From Ferrimicrobium sp. (GTDB lineage Bacteria > Actinomycetota > Acidimicrobiia > Acidimicrobiales > Acidimicrobiaceae): a stretch of 64,000 nt of DNA. The stretch covers positions 1-64,000 of the forward strand of contig JALCZJ010000009.1 of NCBI GenBank assembly GCA_022690815.1. The letters run 5' to 3'. Both the position numbers and the translations under genes were made by a program. How positions within the stretch are numbered: the first letter of the stretch is position 1; every line of letters begins with the position of its first letter. The notes below the pieces were generated by a model. That model searched no databases and was not told the DNA's origin. It worked only from the letters and a program-made list of their open reading frames with translations. Positions 18,484 to 27,276 of this stretch are shown piece after piece.

Positions 18484-18783
18484 GTGGAACCAAACACAAC
18501 CCCCCAACCGCGACAGTGGACGTTTCTCTCAAACCACGGCCATGTCCTGCTCGTGATCGCACAGGACCCCGAGATACGCGGCCGTGATATCGCACAAAAG
18601 GTTGGCATTACCGAACGCGCGACGCAAACGATCATCGCCGATCTTGTGCAGGCAGGATACGTCGAACGAGAGCGTCGCGGCCGAAGAAACGTCTACCGTG
18701 TCAACCTCTCACTACCCCTGCGACATCACAACGAAGCGAGCCACACGGTCGGCGAACTCCTCAAGCTTCTCGGGGGATCATAA
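18484..18783 (+). CDS. Winged helix-turn-helix regulator, divergent from dabBA
   Basis: The product of about 100 residues is a single winged-helix DNA-binding domain. It reads QWTFLSNHGHVLLVIAQDPE, then IRGRDIAQKVGITERATQTI as the helix-turn-helix, LVQAGYVERERRGRRNVYRV as the wing, and PLRH...VGELLKLL as a closing helix. Small MarR-like proteins of this pattern are common in actinobacteria. There is no effector domain. The start is uncertain: GTG 18484 keeps the whole domain, while TTG 18445 would add 13 residues; neither has a strong ribosome site. Its divergent position makes it the natural candidate regulator of dabBA, which is inference. Confidence 0.65.
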   Translation: MEPNTTPQPRQWTFLSNHGHVLLVIAQDPEIRGRDIAQKVGITERATQTIIADLVQAGYVERERRGRRNVYRVNLSLPLRHHNEASHTVGELLKLLGGS

Positions 18784-18798
18784 GAGCCAAGATCCGTA

Positions 18799-19062
18799 TC
18801 ACCCCTGGCATCGATCCTTCACGCCATGCGCGACTCCCCTGGCGGCTAAAGATAAGAGACTGCTCAGGTGGATGACCACTGGGTCGCCGTCAAAGAACGG
18901 ACTGATCAACGTACGCCACTGCGCATACGCGTTTGAACGTCGAAAACCTTCGAGATGATCCCCGATGCGCTCCCACTCAACCAACAACACAAACGTCGAC
19001 TTGTCCTCGTGAACACGATCCATCACCGCGCCAGCGTAGCCCGCAGACCCGACCTAAAGAGG
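18799..19062 (-). pseudogene. ABM-domain protein, C-terminal half only
   Basis: The frame reads AGYAGAVMDRVHEDKSTFVL, LVEWERIGDHLEGFRRSNAY and ISPFFDGDPVVIHL. This is the second half of the antibiotic-biosynthesis-monooxygenase (ABM) fold: the strand after SPGY, the LLVEWE strand, the helix with GFR.S, and the closing FF....V.H strand. The first half, normally about 35 residues, is missing, and a TAG stands in frame upstream at about 19063. A short protein could start from GTG 19026, but without the first strands it should not fold as a dimeric barrel. Confidence 0.5.
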
Positions 19063-19584
19063 CCGTACCGGCAACTACGCAAGGGCAAATTCGTTTTCCC
19101 TGCCTGAAACGACGCGAAACGTCGCGAGTTCAATCACCATTGTCCTATGCTAAAAGACCTCTAACAGCAAAAAAGGCGGCCCATCGTCTCGGTGCCCTGC
19201 TAATCCCTCCATGGACCCACGCCTAGTTTCGTTGCCCAACCCGGTCGACAAACCAAGCTCACACCCAACCCCCCAATGCTTGATGCTAGGATCGGGACTA
19301 CGATCAGCAAATCAGGACCATTTACTCACGGACAGACCTTGCCACGGCTCGTGGAGTTCGCCGACAGAGGGTGATCGCTACCAAGGGACTTGATCATGGA
19401 ACAGTGCAACGTCACCGGTCCTGGCCCGGTGACGAGTCACCGGCGACGCGCACGTAGCTATGGTCGAAATCCACCATCACCAACCTCGCCTGTCAAGAGG
19501 ACTAGCAAGAGTTCGAGACCGCAGATTCCGATGACGCCTGCTAGCGGGCGATGCTCGGACTCACCTGGCGAGAGGGCCAGGCGA
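19063..19584. other. No gene seen; holds a strong hairpin
   Basis: No convincing gene lies in this 522-base gap. It contains the hairpin listed separately at 19410-19434 and a smaller one near 19110 (CGACG, loop CGAAA, CGTCG). Confidence 0.35.
19410..19434. repeat. Perfect 9-bp hairpin with a third copy of the arm nearby
   Basis: CGTCACCGG (19410-19418) and CCGGTGACG (19426-19434) form a perfect stem with a seven-base loop. GTCACCGG appears again at 19436-19443. There is no T-run, so it is not a standard terminator on either strand. It lies about 150 bases downstream of the small Cys-rich gene. Confidence 0.5.
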
Positions 19585-19755
19585 TCAACGCCCGAAGAAT
19601 CGCCTCGTCTTCGTTTCTGTGGCCGCCTCTGCGCTCTGGCTCTTGCACTGGCAACGCTCTGAGTGGGGGATGTGGCCAAGAACCTGCTCAACGTGAGCCC
19701 CACAACCGGCCCAGGTTGGCTTCTTACACTGCTTGCACGTTACTGCTCTACACAT
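19585..19755 (-). CDS. Small Cys-rich protein (CRxVTCxxCxKPTWAGCGxH type)
   Basis: The 56-residue product starts MCRAVTCKQCKKPTWAGCGA, continues HVEQVLGHIPHSERCQCK and ends in a basic FFGR. Cys and His are spaced like a small zinc-binding knuckle (C..C..C......C..H, then C.C). I recognise this as a widespread but uncharacterised small protein family in high-G+C bacteria, often annotated as hypothetical. The start at the second Met (19755) matches that family; an upstream Met at 19794 is possible. Its function is unknown. Confidence 0.55.
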   Translation of the reverse strand: MCRAVTCKQCKKPTWAGCGAHVEQVLGHIPHSERCQCKSQSAEAATETKTRRFFGR

Positions 19756-19960
19756 ACCCCACACGGTATACCGGCCCACGGTGTTCTCAGGCATTTATTG
19801 CCAGACTTCTATCGATATAAGTAACGGAAAGCGTTGAAGCTGAACACCCCACCTGCACATACGGTGCCACGGCGCGTAAAGTAATGTCGTGGCCCATCTC
19901 GCCGAGAGCAATCACCGCCATCCAACCAACAAACCGTCCCGGCACCGTGGAGGCGTCGTC

Positions 19961-21082
19961 GTGCGCGCGCTCGCGATGGGCATTCTCGGCATTGCGATCG
20001 CTATCGGCATCACGAGTGCCATCGTGCAACTCCTCCTCATCGTCGCGCCGACCTTTCTGGTCAATTGGTATGCTTGGCTGACCGTCGACGTGCTGGTGAT
20101 CATCGGGGCGATCGGACTACACCAAAGATCGAGAGCTCTTGCATCCGGCGTCGGAATCGGGGCGATTGTGCTCACGATCGGGATCATCACACTCGCCATC
20201 GGTCAACTCAGCTGGCACTATGAACTCACCCCCACCCACCCGGCCGTTGATCGCAACCCCACCATCGACGCGATCTTTCTGGGTCCGTACTGGCAAAGTT
20301 CCCTGGGTAAGGCCCAGGCGGCAACAGAGCTCGGTGCCTTTCACGTGTATCAATCCAGTGGCTGGTGGCGGCTGCTCGCACCCTACGGCGTTGGTCCACT
20401 GACACTCACTGGGTGTGCGATCGTCCCTCACCTGATCCACGCCACAAGCCTTGACAAGTTGGTCACCGCTGCCACCGAGGCAACCGGCTCCGCCTGCCCG
20501 GGATCCATCACACCGTTAAACCGCACACGCCTCTTGGGAGCCGATCCACCCGAGGTCGTGATCTTTGCCGGTCCCGACCAGTTTCTTGGTCAGCATCTCT
20601 CGGAGAGTGGATGGAACTTCCTCACCAACGTCGACCATCACCAACTCCGTGCTGCCGTCATCTTGGACGGATCACTGAAAATCGCACAAGGTGCCGATGG
20701 ACGACTGATAGGAATCACCCCGGTGGAGGACACCACGCTCACCCTCTCTCACGAACTCGCCGAGGGTACAACCAGCCTCGGTCCTCGTTCCATTAGTGTC
20801 GCAGCAAGCACACTTTCTCGGTTCTCTATCGCTACCGGTGCGTCGATTCTCTACGCTTTGAGCTCTCAGTGGGGCAACATCGTTCCATTCCTTGATTCGC
20901 AGCCGACCGATATCCTGCAGGTCGCCGACGCTTGCACCCCAGGACAGCCCGCCTTCGTTCCCTCACCGTCAACCTCGTATCGCTTTGTCGATGGGATCGG
21001 CATGGTCTCGCTCCTCAGCAGATCGGGCACGACCTGCGAGAACATTTCCCATGGATCGGTCGTTCGCTTCCCGCAACCATAA
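19961..21082 (+). CDS. Membrane-anchored protein of unknown function
   Basis: The start at GTG 19961 is preferred because GGAGG lies seven bases before it; a GTG at 19889 would add 24 hydrophilic residues. From 19961 the protein has 373 residues. The first 100 residues hold three hydrophobic helices (ILGIAIAIGITSAIV..., LTVDVLVIIGAIGL, IGAIVLTIGIITLAIG). The remaining 270 residues form a soluble domain, probably outside the membrane, with cysteines in LTGCAIVPH, ATGSACPGS, VADACTPG and TTCENIS that could pair. No known domain was recognised. The sedolisin gene follows 64 bases later in the same direction, so joint expression is possible. Confidence 0.55.
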   Translation: MRALAMGILGIAIAIGITSAIVQLLLIVAPTFLVNWYAWLTVDVLVIIGAIGLHQRSRALASGVGIGAIVLTIGIITLAIGQLSWHYELTPTHPAVDRNPTIDAIFLGPYWQSSLGKAQAATELGAFHVYQSSGWWRLLAPYGVGPLTLTGCAIVPHLIHATSLDKLVTAATEATGSACPGSITPLNRTRLLGADPPEVVIFAGPDQFLGQHLSESGWNFLTNVDHHQLRAAVILDGSLKIAQGADGRLIGITPVEDTTLTLSHELAEGTTSLGPRSISVAASTLSRFSIATGASILYALSSQWGNIVPFLDSQPTDILQVADACTPGQPAFVPSPSTSYRFVDGIGMVSLLSRSGTTCENISHGSVVRFPQP

Positions 21083-21146
21083 CGGTCCACCGTAGTTTGG
21101 CCCTGACCATTACACTGGGTGTTGTGTCAACAGGAGAGGGGAAGCC

Positions 21147-22598
21147 ATGGATAGCATTTTGCGTCGCCATGACCACGCGATAGTTGTCGGCACAAAGCCG
21201 ACGACAGACTGGGTTGAACTGAGCCTCTACCTCGATCATGGAGCAACCCAAGCAGACTACGACCAGATCAGTGCTTTCCTCGCGAGTCACGATATCGAAG
21301 TCGTTGCGCAGAATCCATTGCGTCACCACCTCGCGGTGCGAGCCAGGGTCGCCAAGCTCTTCGATCTTTTCGATGTTACGCTCGCCGAGTTCGTCGATGA
21401 GGAGTCTCATCATTTCTTTGCACCGGACCGTGAGGCTGTCCTGCCAGCCGAACTCCAACAAGTCACCGCAATACTCGGACTCGATTCAGCACCCCAGGCA
21501 AGACCCCGTTTCCGGCCAGCGACCTCGGCAGCGACGAGCTATCTGCCAACGCAGGTAGCCAAAGCCTACGAGTTCCCCGAGGTCAATGCCGAAGGACACT
21601 CCGTGGCTTTAATCGAACTCGGAGGCGGATTTCGCCCTGTCGACATCGAGACCTACTTTAGTCAACAGGGCCTACCGGTGCCGGTGGTGACGGCCATCAG
21701 CGTGGATGGTGGCTCCAACGCGCCGACGAGCGCCAACTCGGCCGACGGCGAGGTGATGCTCGATATCGATGTCCTTGGATCCGTCGCTATCGGCGCCAGG
21801 ATCGATGTGTACTTTGCTCCCAACACCGATCGTGGTTTCATCGATGCAGTCTCCGAAGCGAGCGCCCCGACTGGACCCATGCCCGATGCCATCTCAATCA
21901 GCTGGGGTGGGCCGGAGTCGACATGGTCCAAGAGTTCGCTTACGCTCATGCAATCCGTGATCTCCGAGGCCACGGCTCGTGGCATTACCGTCACGGTTGC
22001 CGCCGGGGACAATGGCTCATCCGATGGCCTCAACGATGGCCTCGCACACGTCGACTTCCCAGCCGCCGCCCCAAACGCTCTGGCTTGTGGAGGTACCCAT
22101 CTCGAACTCACCCCACAGGGCCAGATCGCCGTTCAAACCGTATGGAACGATCTCGCGATCGGTGACGGCGCCTCAGGCGGGGGTATCAGCTCGTTCTTTC
22201 CACTGCCGGCCTACCAGGCCAACGCCGACGTCGGCCCATCGGCAAACCCCGGTCACGGCACGGGTCGCGGTGTGCCAGACGTCGCCGGTAACGCCGATCC
22301 ACAGACCGGATACCAGATCTTGGTCGACGGATCACACATCGTCGTCGGCGGTACTAGCGCGGTAGCGCCGCTCATGGCTGGCCTGATCGTCGCCATTAGT
22401 GTTACCACAGGGGTGCGTCCTGGATTTGTCCAGCCCAGCTGGTACCCACTTGAGGAGGCAAGCAGGACAAGCGCCACGCCGGCCTTCTTCAATGTGGTTC
22501 AGGGAAACAACGGCGCATACCAGGCTCACCCTGGGTGGAACGCCTGCGCCGGACTCGGCTCACCGTATGGGAACCGAGTCGATCAACCAAGCCCATGA
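21147..22598 (+). CDS. S53 (sedolisin/kumamolisin-type) serine-carboxyl peptidase
   Basis: The protein has 483 residues with a pro-domain (about 1-115) and a catalytic domain of subtilisin-like fold. The family residues are visible: Glu and Asp in SADGEVMLDIDVLGSVA (near 201 and 205), the oxyanion Asp in AAGDNGSSDG (near 288), and the nucleophile Ser in VVGGTSAVAPLMAGL (near 404). Sedolisins work at acid pH and cleave proteins outside the cell. Like kumamolisin, it has no obvious signal peptide. AGGAGAGGGG before the ATG is a strong ribosome site. The stop overlaps the start of the next membrane protein gene, which may help with its export or anchoring (inference). Confidence 0.85.
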   Translation: MDSILRRHDHAIVVGTKPTTDWVELSLYLDHGATQADYDQISAFLASHDIEVVAQNPLRHHLAVRARVAKLFDLFDVTLAEFVDEESHHFFAPDREAVLPAELQQVTAILGLDSAPQARPRFRPATSAATSYLPTQVAKAYEFPEVNAEGHSVALIELGGGFRPVDIETYFSQQGLPVPVVTAISVDGGSNAPTSANSADGEVMLDIDVLGSVAIGARIDVYFAPNTDRGFIDAVSEASAPTGPMPDAISISWGGPESTWSKSSLTLMQSVISEATARGITVTVAAGDNGSSDGLNDGLAHVDFPAAAPNALACGGTHLELTPQGQIAVQTVWNDLAIGDGASGGGISSFFPLPAYQANADVGPSANPGHGTGRGVPDVAGNADPQTGYQILVDGSHIVVGGTSAVAPLMAGLIVAISVTTGVRPGFVQPSWYPLEEASRTSATPAFFNVVQGNNGAYQAHPGWNACAGLGSPYGNRVDQPSP

Positions 22599-23410
22599 TG
22601 CGCCCCGAGGACATGCTCAATGAGTCGCTGTTCGAGAGCCTGATTCCCCAAGCCGAGCAGCGAGAACTCGATACCGAACGCAAGCATGCCGACGCCCGAA
22701 TTATCAATCTATCGAGGGGAAGCGCACTTTTTGGGACGGCACTGGCGATTCTGTTTGTGGTTGAGGTACTGACCGTCCCAATCATGTCACACGCAGTCGC
22801 TTGGCACATCGCGGTCGGGTTGATCGCAGTACCATTGCTGGTTGGCAAACTCACCTACAGTTCGCTTCGCTTCATCGGCTATTATCGCGGAGACGAACGT
22901 TACCGTCAAGCAGGTGTCCCATGGTTCCCGTTACGGGTACTCGCGCCATTCCTGGTGATCACCACCGTACTGGTCATCGGCAGCGGTGTTGAACTCGACG
23001 TTGCCGGACCGACCTCGTTCTCAGCCACCTTCCTCGCGCCCGCTCACTTTCTCCTCTCGGTGGTTTGGTTCCTGCTGATGGCCTTTCACGTCGTGGCCTA
23101 CTTCAACCGAGCCGCAAGGTCAACCATGAAGGATATGTCCTACCGACTCACGAAACCACGGCCGACCAGTTCGCGTTCGCGTGTCGCGATCTTTCTTATT
23201 GCACTTGCTCTTGGCATTGTCCTCGCCACCCAATTCCAGGCCCCGATCAAGCGTTGGGAACACGCATTTACTTCATCGAGTGGAACCAACCCATCCGAAT
23301 TGACGCACCCGCCAACGCAGTATTATAACCCAACTTCGCTCAAGCGTGGAGAGGAGCGAGAGAAGCTCCACGAAAAGGAGGCTCTCAAGCTCCGCAAGAA
23401 GAGTTCGTAA
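22595..23410 (+). CDS. Polytopic membrane protein coupled to the sedolisin
   Basis: The ATG at 22595 overlaps the peptidase stop (ATGA), which fixes the start and implies coupled translation. The 271-residue protein has about six hydrophobic helices: ALFGTALAILFVVEVLTV, VAWHIAVGLIAVPLLVGK, PFLVITTVLVIGSGVEL, FLLSVVWFLLMAFHVVAY and AIFLIALALGIVLAT among them. Histidines within helices (AWHIAVG, LAPAHFLLS, AFHVVAYF) resemble the heme ligands of cytochrome b561-type or ferric-reductase-like proteins, but I cannot confirm that. The C-terminal tail of about 60 residues is charged and rich in Lys and Glu. Confidence 0.6.
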   Translation: MMRPEDMLNESLFESLIPQAEQRELDTERKHADARIINLSRGSALFGTALAILFVVEVLTVPIMSHAVAWHIAVGLIAVPLLVGKLTYSSLRFIGYYRGDERYRQAGVPWFPLRVLAPFLVITTVLVIGSGVELDVAGPTSFSATFLAPAHFLLSVVWFLLMAFHVVAYFNRAARSTMKDMSYRLTKPRPTSSRSRVAIFLIALALGIVLATQFQAPIKRWEHAFTSSSGTNPSELTHPPTQYYNPTSLKRGEEREKLHEKEALKLRKKSS

Positions 23411-23926
23411 TCGACCGGGAGGAGCGGCGGGGCCATCACGGAGTTCGAGACCGTGGAGCCAACGCTCCATTCATAGCCCTCAGTCGGTCGATACGCCAAC
23501 AAAGTCTCGAATGGCAATGGTGAAAGCCCGGCTGACGGCATCTCCGGAAAAAGGTGGCCTTCCAGTACCAAGATTGGCCAGGAATCAATAGGCCGTTGAT
23601 GGTTCCAGAGATCATCGAGCCAAATGGCGCTGTCGTCGCAATGGCTCCATAACACCGCACTGGTGAATGGCCAAGAGCTTTTCCAAGGGGTTCTCGCCTC
23701 TTAGTGTCTCGCTTGTGCACTTCGTTGGGTCTGCTACGAACCGAGAGGATGTGCAGCCTGCGTTGTCGCCGAAGTCCCGGCAAAGGACGATCGTCCTTTG
23801 GTTCCCAGGCCAACACCTACGCGCACGCAGAGTCGAGCCAATTATTGGCTTCAACCTATATGTGGTCGGCGACCTGCTGGATCAAGCAGCGTCACAATCC
23901 CCAGAGATCTTTGACCTCAAAACGAC
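23411..23926. other. No gene recognised
   Basis: This 516-base gap lies between convergent genes. The minus strand has patches of coding-like sequence (for example CTSSRFVADPTKCTSETL and SGDAVSRAFTIAIRDFVGVS) in different frames, as a decayed gene would show, but I do not recognise the family. Confidence 0.35.
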
Positions 23927-24568
23927 TCAAATCACGTAGTCGCCAGCACCATATTGGTCCGAGTCACCCGAAGCGAGCCGGAACCGCTTGTGTGAACCGA
24001 GATCGGTGATTTCGGCATCTTGCCCCAAGTCATTCACCGACTCACAGAGCCGTGGATCGCGCCGAACAACTTTTGCAGGTATGCCAACGATAACGGCATG
24101 AGACGGCATCGACTCAAGCACCACCGCATTGGCACCGACACTGGAGTCCTCCCCGATGACGACCGGGCCGAGGATCTTGGCACCAGCACCGACAATCACT
24201 CGATCTCCCAAAGTGGGGTGACGCTTCCCTCGCTCGAGGCTGCGCCCACCCAGGGTGACGCCATGGTAAAGGGTAACATCAGTGCCGATTTCGGCGGTCT
24301 CACCGATGACAACCCCCGTGGCATGATCGATGAAGAGACCGGGTCCGATCTGGGCACCCGGATGGATCTCAACTCCGGTCAACGTCCGCGTGATCATCGA
24401 AATTGAGCGAGCGAGCAGACGATGACCCCCAAGCCACAGTGGATGGCTTAACCTCCAGCCCCAAACCGCATGCACCCCGGGGTAGGTCAAGGCTACCTCG
24501 ATCACTCCATTGGCAGCCGGATCTCGATCCAGAGCTGCTTGGATATCTTGACGCATCGCTCGTAACAT
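23927..24568 (-). CDS. cysE: Serine O-acetyltransferase CysE
   Basis: The enzyme makes O-acetylserine from serine and acetyl-CoA, the first step of cysteine synthesis. The 213-residue protein has a short helical start and then a left-handed beta helix of hexapeptide repeats: VEIHPGAQIGPGLFIDHATG, VVIGETAEIGTDVTLYHGVT, GDRVIVGAGAKILGPVVIGE and NAVVLESMPSHAVIVGIPAK. The catalytic Asp-His pair lies in FIDHATG, and the second His in YHGVTLGG. The length fits the short bacterial type that lacks the long N-terminal helical domain of E. coli CysE. The ATG directly follows the cysK stop (TAGATG), so the two form an operon. Confidence 0.92.
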   Translation of the reverse strand: MLRAMRQDIQAALDRDPAANGVIEVALTYPGVHAVWGWRLSHPLWLGGHRLLARSISMITRTLTGVEIHPGAQIGPGLFIDHATGVVIGETAEIGTDVTLYHGVTLGGRSLERGKRHPTLGDRVIVGAGAKILGPVVIGEDSSVGANAVVLESMPSHAVIVGIPAKVVRRDPRLCESVNDLGQDAEITDLGSHKRFRLASGDSDQYGAGDYVI

Positions 24569-25501
24569 CTAATCTCCCAAGTCTGCGAAGAGCGGCGTAG
24601 AAAGATAGCGCTCACCAAAGGACGGGATGATCACCACAATCAGCTTGCCCGCATTCTCTGGACGCTGCGCCACCTGGAGCGCAGCATACGTCGCCGCTCC
24701 CGACGAGATCCCAACGAGAAGTCCCTCTTCCTTGGCCATACGACGAGCGTACTCAAAGGCCGCATCATTGGTCACCCGTACGACCTCGTCAACGACATCA
24801 CCATCGTAGGTCTTTGGCACGAAACCAGCTCCAATACCCTGGATCGGATGCGGACCCTTTTGTCCACCTGACAACACCGGCGACGCGTCGGGCTCAACGG
24901 CTACCATGCGCAGTGTGGACTTGCGCGGCTTCAACGCCTCCCCGATGCCACTGATGGTGCCACCGGTGCCCACGCCAGCCACCACAATGTCAACTTGACC
25001 GTCGGTGTCCGCCCAGATCTCCTCGGCCGTAGTGGCACGGTGGATAGCCGGGTTCGCCGGGTTCTCGAACTGCTGCAACATCACATACGACGGATCGCTC
25101 GCGACGAGTTCGCTAGCTTTGGCGATCGCTCCTCCCATACCATCGGGTCCTGGGGTCAACACCAGATCAGCGCCAAAGGCGCGCAAAAGCATACGGCGTT
25201 CACGGCTCATCGTCTCCGGCATCGTCAAGATGCACCGATATCCTTTCGCTGCACAGACCATGGCCAGAGCAATCCCGGTGTTGCCGCTGGTCGGCTCCAC
25301 GATCACTGAATTCTCGTTCACACGGCCCTCAGCGATGGCCGCCTCCAGCATGGCTACACCAATACGATCCTTGACGCTGTTACCAGGGTTAAAGAACTCC
25401 AACTTGGCGGCAATCGTCGCATCGACGCCTTGCGCCAGTCGATTGAGACGGACGAGGGGGGTTGAGCCCACCAACTGGGTTACATCATCTGCAATTTTCA
25501 A
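24569..25501 (-). CDS. cysK: Cysteine synthase A CysK
   Basis: This PLP enzyme joins O-acetylserine and sulfide to form cysteine. The 310-residue protein has the PLP lysine in [13 protein letters not shown] (Lys 44), the substrate loop PTSGNTGIA (about 71-76) and the phosphate-binding loop [14 protein letters not shown] (about 177-184). The C-terminal VGISSGAA is also typical. The short N-terminus and overall length fit O-acetylserine sulfhydrylase A rather than the longer cystathionine beta-synthase. The product of the following gene, CysE, often binds CysK through its C-terminal isoleucine, and this CysE does end in Ile. Confidence 0.93.
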   Translation of the reverse strand: MKIADDVTQLVGSTPLVRLNRLAQGVDATIAAKLEFFNPGNSVKDRIGVAMLEAAIAEGRVNENSVIVEPTSGNTGIALAMVCAAKGYRCILTMPETMSRERRMLLRAFGADLVLTPGPDGMGGAIAKASELVASDPSYVMLQQFENPANPAIHRATTAEEIWADTDGQVDIVVAGVGTGGTISGIGEALKPRKSTLRMVAVEPDASPVLSGGQKGPHPIQGIGAGFVPKTYDGDVVDEVVRVTNDAAFEYARRMAKEEGLLVGISSGAATYAALQVAQRPENAGKLIVVIIPSFGERYLSTPLFADLGD

Positions 25502-25762
25502 GGCACTCTCCTATCGCTACATCTAGCAAACCAACATCACAACCGATTAATTCCGACCATTTTACTAGCATTTGATTCGTACCCTAGCGGGATTCATCCG
25601 CACTCACGTCACATCACCACAAAGTTCGCCTAGTAGTAGCCTTCTTACTCCACTGGGTTGACTGCCACAGTGAGTATCCATAGCTCGCCGCGTGATCAAC
25701 ACCAATCTCCATTCGCCGCGATCGACTACAAACTGTGGGTGTGTCAATGCGACGGACTTGGG
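25502..25762. other. cysK upstream region; no gene seen
   Basis: This gap should hold the cysK promoter. It is A/T-richer than its surroundings near 25540-25580, but no promoter or operator could be called with confidence. Confidence 0.35.
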
Positions 25763-26680
25763 TCACGACGACGCCGAGGATGCACCAGGTGCTATCAGAC
25801 GTGTTGCGATGGCACCAAGGATGAGCGCCAACAATCCATAGATGCCAAGCAATCCGATCGTCGAAGGTCCAAAGGCTACCGTTGCGATGCCGGCGGCGAT
25901 CGCAAAATCACGAATGCCTGCAGGAAGCAGAACCCCTGCACGTTGCGCGATCGGCATCCCGAGCGAGACAACCATGCCTATCAAGAGAGAGGCAATCGCA
26001 AAGACAAGAACGACGAACAATCCAATCAAATCAGCCGCGCCAAGGTGAAGTTCCGATGCCACCTCCACCATCAGCACCAGCAGCGTCAACAGGCCAAGCA
26101 AATCGCCAAGCTCGCGCAGCCCTTCTCGTTGCCCAAGGCCACGGTGGCCGACGACGACGCCGAGAATCAGCGGGACGACGACGACCACGGCCAGATTGAC
26201 AGCGAGCCCAAGCGGATGCACGACCCCATGCCCGGCAGTCATCAACCCCAACAATGGACCAGCAAGGACCAGCGTGACCAAGGTTGAGCCAAAGACCATT
26301 ACCGCGGCGATCGCGACGTCCCCGCCTGCCAACCCAACGAATGCGATGGTCGCGACCTCGCCCGGAGCCACTCCGAGCGCTAGCACTCCGTCACGTTGAC
26401 TCCCCACCACCAGGTGACTTAAGGACCAGCTCAAGGCCAACAACAAGACGCTGCTAACGACAAGCGCAATGACCATCCTTGCACCAAGCGAACGCGCCTT
26501 TGAAATATTCGATACCTCGACGCTGAGTCCGGCGGTGAAGACCAAAACACCCAACGTCGCGTCGATCACCCATCCGTGATCGAGGAACCTTCCGGGGGTC
26601 GGAAGCCAGATCGCGAGCCCAGTAACGACCACGAGCACGAAGACCAATCGGCGCTGGAGCACCTGTAGCAACCTGTCCAA
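25763..26680 (-). CDS. BASS-family (bile acid:sodium symporter-like) transporter
   Basis: From TTG 26680 the protein has 305 residues with nine or ten hydrophobic helices. Family landmarks are LGVLVFTAGLSVEV and the crossover segment GVAPGEVATIAFVGLAGGDV with VMVFGSTL. These are typical of BASS/SBF proteins, which usually move organic anions with sodium. The substrate is unknown; bile acids themselves are unlikely. The TTG start is favoured over an ATG at 26740, because GGAGGAGC stands just before it and it then follows the lspA stop by 11 bases; the ATG would overlap lspA by 49 bases. The two genes probably form one transcript. Confidence 0.7.
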   Translation of the reverse strand: MDRLLQVLQRRLVFVLVVVTGLAIWLPTPGRFLDHGWVIDATLGVLVFTAGLSVEVSNISKARSLGARMVIALVVSSVLLLALSWSLSHLVVGSQRDGVLALGVAPGEVATIAFVGLAGGDVAIAAVMVFGSTLVTLVLAGPLLGLMTAGHGVVHPLGLAVNLAVVVVVPLILGVVVGHRGLGQREGLRELGDLLGLLTLLVLMVEVASELHLGAADLIGLFVVLVFAIASLLIGMVVSLGMPIAQRAGVLLPAGIRDFAIAAGIATVAFGPSTIGLLGIYGLLALILGAIATRLIAPGASSASS

Positions 26681-26691
26681 AGCTCCTCCAG

Positions 26692-27276
26692 CTAACGATG
26701 ATGCCGGATACTCTCGTCGACATGTGCCGAATCGGCGCAACCTTGGGATGCGATCAAACGCTGCCCCCGATCATTGCGCCATGCCAACACCAGGCCAACG
26801 AGCACGACGATGATGCCGATCCGAAGAGTTGCGTCAGCCAAATTGAATGTCGTTGGGTAAAACGAGAGATGAATCCAATCCACGACTGGAGAGCGCAGCG
26901 GACCTGCTGATCCCGTGAGGCGGACGATCAGGTTGCCGAGGCCTCCTCCAATCACTAAGGCCAGGCCACCACGGACGAGGGGTGTAGCCTTGTGAGCAAA
27001 CCAGACGGCAAGGGCTAGCAAGCCGACCTCTACAATCTCCACCATCCACTCAACGTGGGTGCCAAGTCCAAATGCAGCGCCAGTGTTGTCGACAAGATGA
27101 AGAGTCACTATGCCAGCCAAGTAGGTCCGTTGCGGCTGATCTGACAGGTAGCGTCGCGCTATCTGGGTGGTTGCAAGGTCAATAGCGGTCACCCCAACGA
27201 CAAGACCTAAGAACCAGATGGTGGTCGGCACTATTGCCGCCTTTGATTTGCGACCCAACGATTGCACTGCCTCCAC
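26692..27276 (-). CDS. lspA: Lipoprotein signal peptidase LspA
   Basis: Signal peptidase II cuts the signal peptide of prolipoproteins after lipid attachment, in the inner membrane. The 194-residue protein has four hydrophobic helices and the two catalytic aspartates: Asp 133 in SPVVDWIHL and Asp 148 in FNLADATLRIG. The conserved VDNTGAAFGLG follows the first periplasmic loop. The C-terminal tail is longer than usual and polar. At least one candidate substrate, the lipoprotein encoded near 13 kb, lies in this window. Confidence 0.9.
   Translation of the reverse strand: MEAVQSLGRKSKAAIVPTTIWFLGLVVGVTAIDLATTQIARRYLSDQPQRTYLAGIVTLHLVDNTGAAFGLGTHVEWMVEIVEVGLLALAVWFAHKATPLVRGGLALVIGGGLGNLIVRLTGSAGPLRSPVVDWIHLSFYPTTFNLADATLRIGIIVVLVGLVLAWRNDRGQRLIASQGCADSAHVDESIRHHR

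Noticed and set aside
19100-19140. tRNA T-arm-like GAGTTCAATC
   Set aside because: The flanking bases do not pair as a T-stem and no cloverleaf can be drawn.
23436-23816. A leftward 126-codon frame downstream of cysE as a gene
   Set aside because: The composition is irregular, and coding-like patches occur in several frames. No family was recognised.
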